63,748 bases of DNA from an uncultured Clostridium sp. (lineage in GTDB: Bacteria > Bacillota > Clostridia > Clostridiales > Clostridiaceae): contig CACZYK010000024.1 of assembly GCA_902785295.1 (NCBI GenBank), forward strand, positions 1-63,748, in the 5' to 3' direction. Positions 43,267 through 52,796 of this stretch are shown piece after piece; the stretch's first letter is position 1; the number at the start of each line of letters is the position of its first letter. Under the pieces are notes generated by a model that saw only the letters and a list, made by a program, of their open reading frames with translations, was not told the origin of the DNA and made no database searches. Position numbers and translations under genes: made by a program.

Positions 43267-44136
43267 TTACATAGTATCAATATTCATAATATCTAAAATT
43301 CTTTGTAAATCTTCTTGTGAATAATATTCTATTTCTATCTTTCCTTTATCTTTTTTATAACTTAAGTTTATTTTTGTTCCAAAATATGATTGAAGCTTTT
43401 CTTCTATATTTTTATAATAAATATTATTATCATCAACTTTATCATCACTATTTTTCTTCTTTTGGTCTATTGCATACACTTTTTTTATTAATCTCTCAAG
43501 TTCTCTTACAGACAAGCTTTCATCAATTACCTTTTGAGCAATTGCATATTGCAAATCTCCATCTTCTATTGCAAGTAATGCTCTTCCATGTCCTTCTGAT
43601 AAAACTCCTTGAATAATATATTCTTTTACTCTATCATCTAAATTCATAAGTCTCATACAATTGGTAATAGCCGTTCTAGATTTTCCAATTCTTTTACTTA
43701 ACTCTTCTTGAGTAAATTTAAAATTATCTATTAACTTTTTATATGCTAATGCTTCTTCAATTGGATTTAAATCTTGTCTTTGAATGTTTTCAATTAAAGA
43801 TATTTCTAACACTTCTTTATCTGTAACATCCATAATTATTGCTGGTACCTCTTTTAATCCAACCATTTTTGCTGCACGCCATCTTCTTTCTCCAGCAATA
43901 ATAACATAATCATCATTTTCTTTCATAAGTATTAAAGGTTGAATTATTCCATGATGTTTTATAGATTCTGCAAGTTCTGCTATCTTTTCATTATCAAAAG
44001 ACTTTCTAGGTTGCTCTGCATTATTTTTTATTTTATTTAATGGTATAAATAGCTTATTACCACTTTCATTTGTACCTTCCTCGTTTTCTGATATTAATGC
44101 TCCTAAACCTTTTCCCAAACCAAATTTTTTGCTCAT
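43267..44136 (-). CDS. parB: Chromosome-partitioning protein ParB (Spo0J)
   Basis: A 289-residue CTP-dependent clamp. CTP-binding motifs NAEQPRKSFD and IAGERRWRAA precede the HTH region (FTQEELSKRIGKSRTAITNCMRLM) and a C-terminal dimerisation domain (about 235-289). It loads at parS; five sites lie within 5 kb. It is 13 nt after parA in one operon. The paralogue Noc is at 45450. Confidence 0.97.
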   Translation of the reverse strand: MSKKFGLGKGLGALISENEEGTNESGNKLFIPLNKIKNNAEQPRKSFDNEKIAELAESIKHHGIIQPLILMKENDDYVIIAGERRWRAAKMVGLKEVPAIIMDVTDKEVLEISLIENIQRQDLNPIEEALAYKKLIDNFKFTQEELSKRIGKSRTAITNCMRLMNLDDRVKEYIIQGVLSEGHGRALLAIEDGDLQYAIAQKVIDESLSVRELERLIKKVYAIDQKKKNSDDKVDDNNIYYKNIEEKLQSYFGTKINLSYKKDKGKIEIEYYSQEDLQRILDIMNIDTM

Positions 44137-44149
44137 GTAATCCCTTCCT

Positions 44150-44914
44150 TTAATTTTGCTTACTTAAGAATTCTTTAGTAAAATCTAAATAAGATTTTGC
44201 ACCTTTACATTTTTCATCATATAACATTATTGGTAATCCAAAGCTTGGAGATTCAGCTAGTCTTATATTTCTTGGAATTGTATTTTTATATACTTTATCT
44301 TTAAAATATTTTTTAACCTCACTATAAACTTCATTACTAAGGTTTGTCCTATAATCAAACATAGTCATTAATACTCCCTCTATTTCTAAGTTTTTATTTA
44401 ATGACTTTTTGACTAACTGAATTGTATTAATTAATTGTCCTACTCCTTCTAATGCATAAAATTCACATTGAATTGGAATAAGTACTGAATCACTACAGGT
44501 TAAAGCATTTATTGTTAACACACCTAAAGATGGAGGACAATCAATAAAAATATAGTCATATTCATCCTTTATTTCTTTTACTTTATTTAGAAGCATAGTT
44601 TCTCTACTAGGCATTCCTATCATCTCAACTTCTGCTCCTGCTAAATCCATTGTTGATGGTGCAACATATAAATTTTGCACCAAATCACTTTTTACAATAA
44701 CTTCCTTTAATGACAAATCTGTAGTTAACACATCATACATAGATACTTCTAAGTTCTTTTTATCTAGTCCAAAACCACTAGTTGTATTTCCTTGTGGGTC
44801 TATATCTATTGTTAAAACTTTATAGCCTTCCATTGCTAAATAAGCACATAAATTAATATTAGTGGTAGTTTTTCCAACTCCACCTTTTTGGTTAAAAATA
44901 CAAATTATTTTCAT
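44150..44914 (-). CDS. parA: Chromosome-partitioning ATPase ParA (Soj)
   Basis: A 254-residue deviant-Walker ATPase: IICIFNQKGGVGKTTTNINL (signature lysine and P-loop), YDYIFIDCPPSLG and C-terminal FGLPIMLYDEK. It works with ParB on origin segregation and can regulate DnaA. ATG 44914 gives the canonical N-terminus; the frame stays open to ATG 44962 but that has no SD. The only strong SD (AAGGGGGTG, 44940-44948) is separated from ATG 44914 by a 15-nt hairpin. Confidence 0.96.
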   Translation of the reverse strand: MKIICIFNQKGGVGKTTTNINLCAYLAMEGYKVLTIDIDPQGNTTSGFGLDKKNLEVSMYDVLTTDLSLKEVIVKSDLVQNLYVAPSTMDLAGAEVEMIGMPSRETMLLNKVKEIKDEYDYIFIDCPPSLGVLTINALTCSDSVLIPIQCEFYALEGVGQLINTIQLVKKSLNKNLEIEGVLMTMFDYRTNLSNEVYSEVKKYFKDKVYKNTIPRNIRLAESPSFGLPIMLYDEKCKGAKSYLDFTKEFLSKQN

Positions 44915-44948
44915 ATAAAAAAGCTCTAAAGTAGAGCCACACCCCCTT
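44915..44948 (-). promoter_or_regulatory. parA leader: SD, hairpin, ATG
   Basis: Reverse strand: AAGGGGGTG (44948-44940), TG, hairpin GCTCTA-CTT-TAGAGC (44937-44923), then 8 nt to ATG 44914. Folding brings the SD within about 10 nt of the start, as at 18394 and 19175. Confidence 0.6.
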
Positions 44949-44962
44949 AAAAAAAATAACAT

Positions 44963-45384
44963 ATATTATAGTTAATAAACTCTCTCAAATTAGAATTATT
45001 CATATATTTATTATATATAATGTTTTTCTATAATAAAAGATTTTTTTACAAATATCTTATAATATAAAATATTAATTTATTATTAACTAAAAAGTTATCC
45101 ACAACTTATCCACAGGGATAAACTTTCTGTGAAAAAATGTGAATTATTATTTTTTATTTTATCCTAATGCTTCTAAAGTGCACAAAATAATACTTAATGC
45201 CTTAATTAAAGAAAAGAAAATTTTAAACTTATTTATTTTATTAAACTTATATTAACAAGTTATCCACAAATTTATCCACAAATTTATCCACAGTTTAGCA
45301 ACTTAATAGTATAAACTTTTTTTGACATATAATTTCCTTATAAGCAAAAAAATAGAGACTTAAAAAAGCCTCATCTCTTAATAT
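44963..45384. other. parA-noc intergenic region with DnaA-box cluster
   Basis: No gene. Five perfect DnaA boxes TTATCCACA lie at 45095, 45106, 45260, 45272 and 45284; the last three are exactly 12 bp apart. The stretch 45121-45250 is A/T-rich with no other signal I can name. Confidence 0.8.
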
Positions 45385-45400
45385 TGTTTCACGTGAAACA
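45385..45400. promoter_or_regulatory. parS: parS site 4
   Basis: A perfect TGTTTCACGTGAAACA palindrome downstream of noc, 10 nt from site 5. Confidence 0.95.
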
Positions 45401-45410
45401 ATTTAAACTA

Positions 45411-45426
45411 TGTTTCACGTGAAACA
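45411..45426. promoter_or_regulatory. parS: parS site 5
   Basis: A perfect TGTTTCACGTGAAACA palindrome starting 24 nt past the noc stop. Sites 4 and 5 are 26 bp apart centre to centre. Confidence 0.95.
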
Positions 45427-45449
45427 TTTAAAATTTTATAATAAAATTC

Positions 45450-46229
45450 TTATTTTTTACTTTTAGATATATTTACTATTATCTGAATATACTCTTCAGA
45501 ATCATCAAGTTTGTAATCAACAGGTATATTAAATTTATTAAAAATTTGCTTTATAGTATTAACATAAAGCTTTGCTGGGAAAACTGTTGTTATATTTTTA
45601 TTTCTATTTTTATATTGCTCTCCTGCTAATTTCAAAAGTTCTTTATTAATTAGTTCTTCTGTAGCCTGAACATTTAGCTTTTCTTTAACTACTTGTTTAA
45701 TTATTTTTATCTGAAGTTCTTCACTTGGTATTGTTAATAAAGCTCGTGCATGTCTTTCAGTTAAAAAATTATTAATACATAATTCTCTGACCTTCTCTGA
45801 CAATTTTAATAATCTTAATTTATTAGCAATTGTAGATTGCTTTTTACCCATCTTTATAGCTATCTCTTCTTGTGTAAAATTATGATCATGAATTAAATTA
45901 TAATATGCTTCTGCTTCTTCTATAAAATTTAAATCCTCTCTTTGAAGATTTTCTAAAAGGGCTATTTGTGCAGACTCTCTATCAGTTATATCTAATATAG
46001 TACAAGGCACTTCTTCTAATAATAACATTCTAGCGGCTCTCCAACGCCTTTCTCCTGCAACTAACTCATATATACCCCCTATTTTTCTAACAGTAAGGGG
46101 CTGTATTATTCCATGCTCCTTAATTGATTGTGATAATTCCATTAATGCTTCTTCGTTAAAATTTTTTCGTGGTTGATATGTGTTTGGAATTATCTGTTCA
46201 GTCTTAATGTTTATTATTTCTCTATTCAT
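45450..46229 (-). CDS. noc: Nucleoid occlusion protein Noc (ParB paralogue)
   Basis: The 259-residue ParB-family protein has NTYQPRKNFNEEALMELSQSI, LVAGERRWRAARML (CTP pocket), and HTH QEEIAIKMGKKQSTIANKLRLL. Position between rsmG and parA is the usual site of noc. Noc blocks division over the nucleoid and in Bacillus binds NBS (ATTTCCCGGGAAAT), but I found no NBS here, only parS. Its specificity in Clostridia may be parS-like. The N-terminal amphipathic membrane helix of Bacillus Noc is not evident. Confidence 0.85.
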   Translation of the reverse strand: MNREIINIKTEQIIPNTYQPRKNFNEEALMELSQSIKEHGIIQPLTVRKIGGIYELVAGERRWRAARMLLLEEVPCTILDITDRESAQIALLENLQREDLNFIEEAEAYYNLIHDHNFTQEEIAIKMGKKQSTIANKLRLLKLSEKVRELCINNFLTERHARALLTIPSEELQIKIIKQVVKEKLNVQATEELINKELLKLAGEQYKNRNKNITTVFPAKLYVNTIKQIFNKFNIPVDYKLDDSEEYIQIIVNISKSKK

Positions 46230-46320
46230 ATGCTTCTCACAACCATCCTTAAAATATACTCTTAATATAATTTCTACAAAGCATATGTATTTTCCTTCTT
46301 TTAAAGTAATTTTTTTACAA

Positions 46321-47040
46321 TTATTTTATTGGTTTTTTGTTAACTATTCCTGCTTTTCTTGGATAATTAGGCGGACACTCTTTAATTTTATTAACTATAA
46401 CTATATTGTGATTTAAATCTGTTTCTTCTATCTTTACCTCAATTATATTTTTTAATTTTCCACCTAATACTCCTATAGCATTTCTGCTTCCTTCAAGCTC
46501 CTCTTCAATAGCAGGACCCTTTAATGCAACAAAGCTTCCTCCAACTTTAACATAAGGAAGGCAGAATTCTGATAATACTGCCATGTTAGCTACTGCTCTA
46601 GATGTTGCTATATCAAATTTTTCTCTTAACTCTTTTGTTCTAGCTCCATCTTCTGCCCTTGAATGAATTGTTTTAACATTTTTTAATCCTAATTCACTTA
46701 TAACTAAGTTTAAAAAATTAATTCTTTTATTTAGTGAATCTAATAAAGTAACTTTTTTCTTTTCATCCATAATAGCTATTGGAATTCCAGGAAAACCTGC
46801 ACCAGTTCCAACATCTATTATAGTTTCTGCTTTTTTTAATTCATCACTTTTATATGCTTTTATACAATCTATAAAATGTTTTTTAACAATCTCTTCGTCC
46901 TCTGTTATGGCTGTTAAGTTTACTTTTTCATTCCATTCTTGTATTAAGCTCATATATTTCATGAATTTATCATATTGTTCATTACTTAAAGACATTCCTA
47001 CTTCTTCTGTGGCATTTTTCATTAATTCATAAAACTTCAT
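46321..47040 (-). CDS. rsmG: 16S rRNA (guanine527-N7)-methyltransferase RsmG
   Basis: The 239-residue enzyme methylates G527 in the 530 loop of 16S rRNA; loss gives low-level streptomycin resistance. Motifs [24 protein letters not shown] and [15 protein letters not shown] (SAM site) and [23 protein letters not shown] are intact. SD GGAGGG. It follows mnmG by 12 nt, in the standard mnmE-mnmG-rsmG order. Confidence 0.97.
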   Translation of the reverse strand: MKFYELMKNATEEVGMSLSNEQYDKFMKYMSLIQEWNEKVNLTAITEDEEIVKKHFIDCIKAYKSDELKKAETIIDVGTGAGFPGIPIAIMDEKKKVTLLDSLNKRINFLNLVISELGLKNVKTIHSRAEDGARTKELREKFDIATSRAVANMAVLSEFCLPYVKVGGSFVALKGPAIEEELEGSRNAIGVLGGKLKNIIEVKIEETDLNHNIVIVNKIKECPPNYPRKAGIVNKKPIK

Positions 47041-47052
47041 TTAAGCCCTCCA

Positions 47053-48930
47053 TTATCTTTTACTATATTGATGCTCTAAATAAATTAAAAGTACAGATAT
47101 ATCAGCTGGAGAAACTCCAGATATTCTAGAGGCTTGACCTATGCTTACAGGTCTTATATTGCTAAGCTTTTGTATAGCCTCTGTTCTAAGTCCTTTTACA
47201 TCTGAATAGTCAATATCACCAGGCAATAATTTCTTTTCAAACTTAGTAAATTGATTAACCTGTTCTAATTGCTTAGCTATATACCCTTCATACTTTGCTC
47301 TTACATTTACTTGCTCTCCAATATCCTCTGAAAGTTCTTCTCTTTCTGGGTCAAGTGGTGCCAATGAGAAGTAATCTAATTCTGACCTTTTTATTAATTC
47401 ATATAAGCTTGTAGGCTTCTTTAATTCAGCAGAACCCAATGATTCTAAGAATTCCCCTACTTCTTTTTTATTTGTTATTTGAAGATTTTTTAGTCTTTCT
47501 ATTTCACCTTCAACTGCATTTTTTCTCTTAAGGAATTTTTCATATCTTTCTTCTGTAACTAAACCAACTTTATGACCAATTTCAGTTAATCTAAAGTCTG
47601 CATTATCTTGTCTTAAAAGAAGTCTATATTCAGCCCTAGAAGTCATCATTCTATAAGGTTCATTTGTTCCTTTGGTTACTAAATCATCAATCAAAACTCC
47701 TATATAAGCATCTGATCTTGTTAATATTAAAGGTTCTTTTCCTTGTACTTTTAAAGCAGCATTTATACCTGCTATAATCCCTTGTGCTCCAGCTTCTTCA
47801 TATCCAGAACTTCCATTTAATTGTCCTGCACCATATAATCCTTCTATCTCTTTAAATTCTAATGTAGGCTTTAATTGTGTAGGGTCAATTGAATCATATT
47901 CTATTGCATATGCAGTTCTAAGCATCTCTGCATTTTCTAAGCCAGGTAATGTTCTAAGCATCTTTATTTGAACCTCTTCTGGAAGAGAAGAACTAAATCC
48001 TCCTACATACATTTCTAATGTATCTTCTCCTTCTGGTTCTATAAATATTTGATGTTGAGTTTTATCTGGGAATCTCATAACCTTATCTTCAATTGATGGA
48101 CAATATCTTGGTCCTATTCCTTTTATACTTCCATTATATATTGGTGACCTTCCAATATTTTCTCTTATAATTTTATGGGTTTCTTCATTGGTATAAGTTA
48201 AATAACATGATACTTGTTCTCTATCTACATTTTCATTCATAAAAGAAAATGGTACTATCTTTTTATCTCCAGGTTGTTCAATCATTTTTGATAAATCTAA
48301 TGACCTTCTATTTACTCTTGCTGGTGTTCCAGTTTTAAATCTTCTTAAAATTATATTTAAATCCAATAAGCTTTGAGATAAATCCTTAGCAGGGAAAAGT
48401 CCATTAGGACCTCCACTATAACTTACCTCTCCAATGATAATCTTTCCTCTTAAATAAGTTCCTGTTGCCAAAACAACTGCTTTACACTTAAATGTAGCTC
48501 CATTTTTAGTAACTACTCCAACTATCTTTTTATCTTCTACTAATAAATCAGTAACTTCAATTTGTTTTATATAAAGATTTTCTTGTTCTTCTAATGTTCT
48601 TTTCATTGTTCTTTGATATTTTATCTTATCAGCCTGTGCTCTTAATGAGTGCACTGCAGGACCTTTAGATGTATTAAGCATTTTTGACTGTATAAATGTA
48701 CGGTCAATATTTATTCCCATTTGGCCACCTAATGCATCAATTTCTCTAACTAAATGTCCTTTAGCAGTTCCTCCTATATTAGGATTACATGGCATCATAG
48801 CAATAGAATCTAAACTTATTGTACATACTAAAGTTTTTAGACCCAATCTTGCACTTGCAAGTGCTGCTTCACAGCCTGCATGGCCAGCACCTACAATGAT
48901 AATATCAAATTCTCCAGCATCATATCTCAT
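47053..48930 (-). CDS. mnmG: tRNA uridine-5-carboxymethylaminomethyl modification enzyme MnmG (GidA)
   Basis: A 625-residue FAD protein: [22 protein letters not shown] at the N-terminus, [26 protein letters not shown], and C-terminal helical MnmE-binding region with [19 protein letters not shown]. With MnmE it installs cmnm5 at wobble U34 of several tRNAs. Full length. It begins 9 nt after mnmE stops. Confidence 0.98.
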   Translation of the reverse strand: MRYDAGEFDIIIVGAGHAGCEAALASARLGLKTLVCTISLDSIAMMPCNPNIGGTAKGHLVREIDALGGQMGINIDRTFIQSKMLNTSKGPAVHSLRAQADKIKYQRTMKRTLEEQENLYIKQIEVTDLLVEDKKIVGVVTKNGATFKCKAVVLATGTYLRGKIIIGEVSYSGGPNGLFPAKDLSQSLLDLNIILRRFKTGTPARVNRRSLDLSKMIEQPGDKKIVPFSFMNENVDREQVSCYLTYTNEETHKIIRENIGRSPIYNGSIKGIGPRYCPSIEDKVMRFPDKTQHQIFIEPEGEDTLEMYVGGFSSSLPEEVQIKMLRTLPGLENAEMLRTAYAIEYDSIDPTQLKPTLEFKEIEGLYGAGQLNGSSGYEEAGAQGIIAGINAALKVQGKEPLILTRSDAYIGVLIDDLVTKGTNEPYRMMTSRAEYRLLLRQDNADFRLTEIGHKVGLVTEERYEKFLKRKNAVEGEIERLKNLQITNKKEVGEFLESLGSAELKKPTSLYELIKRSELDYFSLAPLDPEREELSEDIGEQVNVRAKYEGYIAKQLEQVNQFTKFEKKLLPGDIDYSDVKGLRTEAIQKLSNIRPVSIGQASRISGVSPADISVLLIYLEHQYSKR

Positions 48931-48939
48931 TTTTTACTC

Positions 48940-50319
48940 CTACTTTCCTACGCAAAATTCGCTAAATATTTTATTTATTAAATCCTCTTCAAGCTCTGAA
49001 CCTGTGATTTCTCCTAAGGCTTTTAGAGCTGATGTTACATATATCGAAATTAAATCTAAATACTCATTAGATTTTACTCTATCTAAAGCTTCTTGACAAT
49101 TTTCTAAAGCTCTATATAAAGCCTGTTTATGTCTATTATTAGATATAATCATACTTTCGCTATCAACTTCTCCATTGAAAAATAATTCTTTAACTTTTTC
49201 TTTTAATTCATCTATTCCAAATCCAGTTTTAGCAGATATGTAAATTACATTTTTAAGGTCTTTTATGTCTTCATCACTTATTTTTTTCTCTAAATCATTT
49301 TTATTCATAAGGACTACATACTTCTTATTTTTAACCTTATCTATAATTTCTCTATCCTCAATCTCTAATGGACGTGATGAGTCAAGCATTAAAACTATTA
49401 AATCAGCTTCATCAATTTTTTCTCTTGATCTCTCTACCCCTATCTTTTCTACCTCATCTTCAGTCTCTCTAATTCCAGCAGTATCAGTTATCTTTACTGG
49501 AATACCATCTAAGCTTATAAATTCCTCTATAATATCTCTTGTTGTTCCAGGAATATCAGTTACTATAGCTCTTTTTTCTTTTAATAAACAATTTAATAAA
49601 GAAGATTTTCCAACATTTGGCTTTCCTATTATAGCAAGCTTTAAACCATCTCTTATTATACGCCCTTCATTAGCACCTTCTAATAACTTATTAATATCTT
49701 TTATTGCAATAGTTAACTGTTCTTGAACTCTTATAGGAATTGTTTCATCTGGTTCTTCATCATCCTCTGTAAAATCAACAGAATATTCTATTAAAGCTAA
49801 AGTATTAAGCATATACTCTCTAAGCTTACCTATTTCCTTAGAAAGAGCTCCATTACTTTGCATAACAGCAGATTTCATTGATAAGTCAGTCTTAGCTCTT
49901 ATAATGTCCATAACAGCTTCTGCTTGACTTAAATCTATACGTCCATTTAGAAAAGCTCTCTTAGTAAATTCTCCTGGCTCTGCAATTCTGGCTCCCGCCT
50001 TTATAATCTCCTCTAAAACTCTTCCTGTGGATACAACTCCTCCATGACAATTTACTTCAACCACATCTTCTGCTGTAAAGCTTCTTGGGCCTTTCATATA
50101 ACTTATAATTACTTCATCTATTTCAAATTTTGAATTGATATCACATATATGACCATATCTCATGGTATAACTTTTCATATCTAATATATCAGAAGCATTT
50201 TTTCCTTTAAAAATCTTATTTATTATCTTTAAAGAATCACTTCCTGATACTCTTATTATTGATATTCCACCCTCTCCTAAAGGAGTTGCTATACCACAAA
50301 TTGTATCAAATTCTTTCAT
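48940..50319 (-). CDS. mnmE: tRNA modification GTPase MnmE (TrmE)
   Basis: A 459-residue protein: N-terminal tetrahydrofolate-binding domain ([22 protein letters not shown]), helical domain interrupted by a G domain with G1 [13 protein letters not shown]2/G3 TDIPGTTRD ... DTAGIRE, G4 NKNDL, and the C-terminal FCVGK, whose cysteine is part of the conserved CxGK motif. ATG 50319 follows AAGGAGAGGATTTTTG; the TTG one codon earlier is not needed. Acts with MnmG. Confidence 0.98.
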   Translation of the reverse strand: MKEFDTICGIATPLGEGGISIIRVSGSDSLKIINKIFKGKNASDILDMKSYTMRYGHICDINSKFEIDEVIISYMKGPRSFTAEDVVEVNCHGGVVSTGRVLEEIIKAGARIAEPGEFTKRAFLNGRIDLSQAEAVMDIIRAKTDLSMKSAVMQSNGALSKEIGKLREYMLNTLALIEYSVDFTEDDEEPDETIPIRVQEQLTIAIKDINKLLEGANEGRIIRDGLKLAIIGKPNVGKSSLLNCLLKEKRAIVTDIPGTTRDIIEEFISLDGIPVKITDTAGIRETEDEVEKIGVERSREKIDEADLIVLMLDSSRPLEIEDREIIDKVKNKKYVVLMNKNDLEKKISDEDIKDLKNVIYISAKTGFGIDELKEKVKELFFNGEVDSESMIISNNRHKQALYRALENCQEALDRVKSNEYLDLISIYVTSALKALGEITGSELEEDLINKIFSEFCVGK

Positions 50320-50414
50320 CAAAAATCCTCTCCTTAAATATCATAATACATATTAATATATTTTACAAAACATTAATGTTATAGTCAAAAAAGCTTAAAT
50401 TTTTTTAAAATAAA

Positions 50415-50435
50415 AGAAAGCCTTTTCGGCTTTCT
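50415..50435 (-). terminator. Terminator after khpB
   Basis: AGAAAGCC-GAAAA-GGCTTTCT, 8-bp stem, followed on the reverse strand by TTTATTTTA. It separates the rpmH-khpB group from mnmE. Confidence 0.88.
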
Positions 50436-50448
50436 AATTTTAGTTCTA

Positions 50449-51072
50449 TTACTTCTTTATTTCTATTACAACTCTTCTATGAGGTTCTTCCCCTTCACTA
50501 TGAGTAATTACCTCTTTATCATCTTGAAGAGCTGAATGAATTATTCTTCTTTCGTATGGATTCATAGGTTCTAATTTATAAGGTCTTTTACTCATTTTAA
50601 CCTTATATGCTGCTTTCTGAGCAACCTTTTTCAAGGTTTCTTCTCTCTTCTGTCGATAATTTTCTGTATCTAGAACAACTTTCTTATAAGGCTTATCATG
50701 ATCTTTATTAACAATAAGAGAAACTAAATACTGTAAAGAATCTAATGTTTCTCCTCTATATCCTATTATTAACCCCATTTTAGGACCAGTAATGCTCATA
50801 GTTACTAAGTCCTTTTCCTCCTTAACTGTAACCTCACCATCTATTTTCATATTAGCAAGAACATCAATTAAGAATTTTTTAGCTTCGTCAACATGATTAG
50901 GCTTAACTGTAACTTTTACCTTAGCTGGTTTTCCTCCAATTAAGTTAAATAATCCTTTAGTACCTTCATCAATTACTTCAATAATAACATTATCCTTTTC
51001 TTCATTCAAAGATTCTAAAGCCTTATCAATAGCTTCTTCAACAGTTTTCCCACTCATTTCAACAGTTTTCAT
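50449..51072 (-). CDS. khpB: RNA-binding protein KhpB/Jag
   Basis: The 207-residue protein has the Jag N-terminal domain (KTVEMSGKTVEEAIDKALESLN), a KH domain with MGLIIGYRGETLDSLQYLVSLIVN (GYRG loop) and an R3H domain (MNPYERRIIHSALQ...SEGEEPHRRVVIEIK). It binds RNA, with KhpA in other Firmicutes, and affects cell division and envelope. ATG 51072 gives the normal N-terminus; upstream GTG 51087 is inside the SD region AAGGTGGGTG. Next to yidC as usual. Confidence 0.96.
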   Translation of the reverse strand: MKTVEMSGKTVEEAIDKALESLNEEKDNVIIEVIDEGTKGLFNLIGGKPAKVKVTVKPNHVDEAKKFLIDVLANMKIDGEVTVKEEKDLVTMSITGPKMGLIIGYRGETLDSLQYLVSLIVNKDHDKPYKKVVLDTENYRQKREETLKKVAQKAAYKVKMSKRPYKLEPMNPYERRIIHSALQDDKEVITHSEGEEPHRRVVIEIKK

Positions 51073-51114
51073 ACCATATTCACCCACCTTAATAAAAGTA
51101 AAGTTAAGTATTAA

Positions 51115-51918
51115 TTATTTTTTTCCTTTTTTCTTCTTTTTTTTGCTTGCTTTATTAGTTTCCTCATATTCTTGCATAAAAAATTTTGAACCACTTAAAG
51201 CTGCTTTTTCTTCTTCTTTAGCTTTTAATTCTAATGCTTCTTTCTTAGCTGGTCTATAGTTTATAAAATAGGTATTTCCTATTTGAATTATTCCACCAAC
51301 AACCCAGTATATTACAAGAATTGATTGAAAGTTTATTGACATAAATGCCATCATTAAAGACATACCTATATTCATACCAGACATATTAGGTGTACCACTA
51401 TTTGCAGGAGTTGCTTTAGTCATTAAATATGAAGGTATATAAGTAGTAATTGCAGCTAATATAGGTAATATAAATAGTTTATCAGGTTCTGCTAAATTTT
51501 CAATCCATAAAAATGATAGTCCTTTAATTTGTGCTTTCATACTAGCACTATAGAAAACTCCATATAATGCCATAAGTATTGGTAAAGGAAGTAATGCTGG
51601 AAGACATCCACCTGTCATACTTACATCTTTCTCTTTGTAAAGATTCATCAATTCCATTTGAGCTTTTTGTGGATCATTTTTATACTTTTCTTGAATCTTC
51701 TTAACCTCTGGTTGTATCTCTTGCATCTTTTTTGAAGACTTTGCAGACTTAATATTAAAAGGTAACAAGCAAGCTCTTATTATTACTGTCAAAATGGTAA
51801 TTGCCAATACGTAAGATGCTCCTCCTGTTACCCCTAATGAAACAACCAGATTATGTATAGCTTCAAATATTATTGTAAAAAATTTCGTTATTGGTGCAAA
51901 CAGTTTTAACATATACAT
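51115..51918 (-). CDS. yidC: Membrane protein insertase YidC/SpoIIIJ
   Basis: A 267-residue YidC of the Gram-positive type with five membrane segments, VLAITILTVIIRACLLPFNIKSAKSSKKMQEIQPE including the conserved hydrophilic-groove arginine, and a lysine-rich C-terminal tail (KKKKKKGKK) that may contact ribosomes. No lipobox cysteine is seen. ATG 51918 has no recognisable SD (AGTAGCAG precedes it). A 260-nt structured leader separates it from yidD, so expression is probably controlled there. Confidence 0.94.
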   Translation of the reverse strand: MYMLKLFAPITKFFTIIFEAIHNLVVSLGVTGGASYVLAITILTVIIRACLLPFNIKSAKSSKKMQEIQPEVKKIQEKYKNDPQKAQMELMNLYKEKDVSMTGGCLPALLPLPILMALYGVFYSASMKAQIKGLSFLWIENLAEPDKLFILPILAAITTYIPSYLMTKATPANSGTPNMSGMNIGMSLMMAFMSINFQSILVIYWVVGGIIQIGNTYFINYRPAKKEALELKAKEEEKAALSGSKFFMQEYEETNKASKKKKKKGKK

Positions 51919-52179
51919 ACTGCTACTAAAAACATATACAACTGTACATGCTAGATGATTTGGATAAATCTCACGATTTTATCTTACTGCTTCAATGTAT
52001 CTGCTTTTGCAATGAATAAATTCAAAGCTACTTACATTTGGTATAATACTCCACAGTAGCAAACTCCCGACTAGTCATCGGTACACACTTACAATAACTT
52101 TTATTGTGTTACTTTGTAAGTTTGTTTCATCTAAGTAGCTCCTCCTTTCTCTAATATTTTTAATAACTATTTTTTTCCT
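51919..52179 (-). promoter_or_regulatory. Structured leader upstream of yidC
   Basis: Reverse strand: SD AAAGGAGG (52148-52141) adjoins AGCTACTTA (52140-52132), which pairs perfectly with TAAGTAGCT (52034-52026). Within this 115-nt domain are ACTTACA/TGTAAGT, ACAATAA/TTATTGT and CCGA/TCGG helices that cannot all coexist. Closer to yidC, GATAAAATC-GTGA-GATTTATC (51983-51963) folds. A 9-codon reading frame (52130-52101) starts inside. Confidence 0.65.
52101..52130 (-). CDS. Possible leader peptide MKQTYKVTQ
   Basis: ATG 52130 lies 10 nt after SD AAAGGAGG and reads nine codons to TAA within the yidC leader. Its translation would open the outer stem of the leader. In B. subtilis the unrelated MifM leader controls yidC2 expression, so regulation by a leader peptide here is plausible but unproven. 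Confidence 0.35.
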   Translation of the reverse strand: MKQTYKVTQ

Positions 52180-52389
52180 TCATTTTACAGGGTCAAATCC
52201 ACCTTTACTAAAAGGATTGCACCTTAAAATACGCCATATAGACATAAGTCCTCCTTTTATAATCCCATATTTTTCAATAGCCTCTAAAGCATATTGAGAG
52301 CATGTTGGAACATATTTACACCTTGGTGGATACATTGGTGAAATTTTTTTTCTATATATTTTTATTAGATATATTATCATTTTTTTCAT
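52180..52389 (-). CDS. yidD: Membrane protein insertion efficiency factor YidD
   Basis: The 69-residue protein has the YidD core: [32 protein letters not shown] and [23 protein letters not shown] with the conserved cysteines. It is a small amphipathic membrane-associated protein that helps YidC. The start overlaps rnpA by 38 nt, the usual Firmicutes arrangement. Confidence 0.96.
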   Translation of the reverse strand: MKKMIIYLIKIYRKKISPMYPPRCKYVPTCSQYALEAIEKYGIIKGGLMSIWRILRCNPFSKGGFDPVK

Positions 52390-52738
52390 TGTATAAACCT
52401 GCCTTGTTAAATAAATTATCCATGGCTTTTTCTACATCATGATAACTTCTATCTTTAATTTTTGTTCTCGCTACAAAAACAAAATCATAACCTTTTTTAT
52501 TAATATTATTTTGCTTAATTCTATAATTTTCTAAGATTAATCTTTTGCTTCTGCTTCTAACAACACTGTTTCCAACTTTTTTGCTTACAGAAATCCCTAC
52601 TTTATTATATAAGGAATTATCTTTATCTTTATTCTTATTATTTTTTAGTACATATAGTACCAAAATATCATTAGCAAAAGATTTTCCTCTTCTATATACA
52701 ATTCTAAACTCAATATTTTTCTTTAATTTATAAACCAT
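52352..52738 (-). CDS. rnpA: Ribonuclease P protein component
   Basis: The 128-residue protein subunit of RNase P has the signature [19 protein letters not shown] (usually RNxxKR) and F[10 protein letters not shown] near the N-terminus. It supports 5' maturation of tRNA. SD AAAAAGGAG. Directly downstream of rpmH, with an attenuator-like hairpin pair between. Confidence 0.96.
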   Translation of the reverse strand: MVYKLKKNIEFRIVYRRGKSFANDILVLYVLKNNKNKDKDNSLYNKVGISVSKKVGNSVVRSRSKRLILENYRIKQNNINKKGYDFVFVARTKIKDRSYHDVEKAMDNLFNKAGLYNEKNDNISNKNI

Positions 52739-52760
52739 AGGTATTTCTATACTCCTTTTT

Positions 52761-52795
52761 CCGCATTTTGCAGAAAAAAGGCCACAAATGCGGCC
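52761..52795 (-). terminator. rpmH-rnpA attenuator-like alternative hairpins
   Basis: Reverse strand: GGCC-N8-GGCC (52795-52780) followed by six T forms a short terminator right after rpmH. Alternatively AAATGCGG/CCGCATTT (52786-52793 with 52761-52768) pairs; it shares 52786-52793 with the terminator, so only one can form. Confidence 0.65.
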
Positions 52796-52796
52796 C

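Noticed and set aside
44150-44962. Longer ParA start at ATG 44962
   Set aside because: It adds 16 atypical residues, has no SD, and the canonical N-terminus is at ATG 44914.
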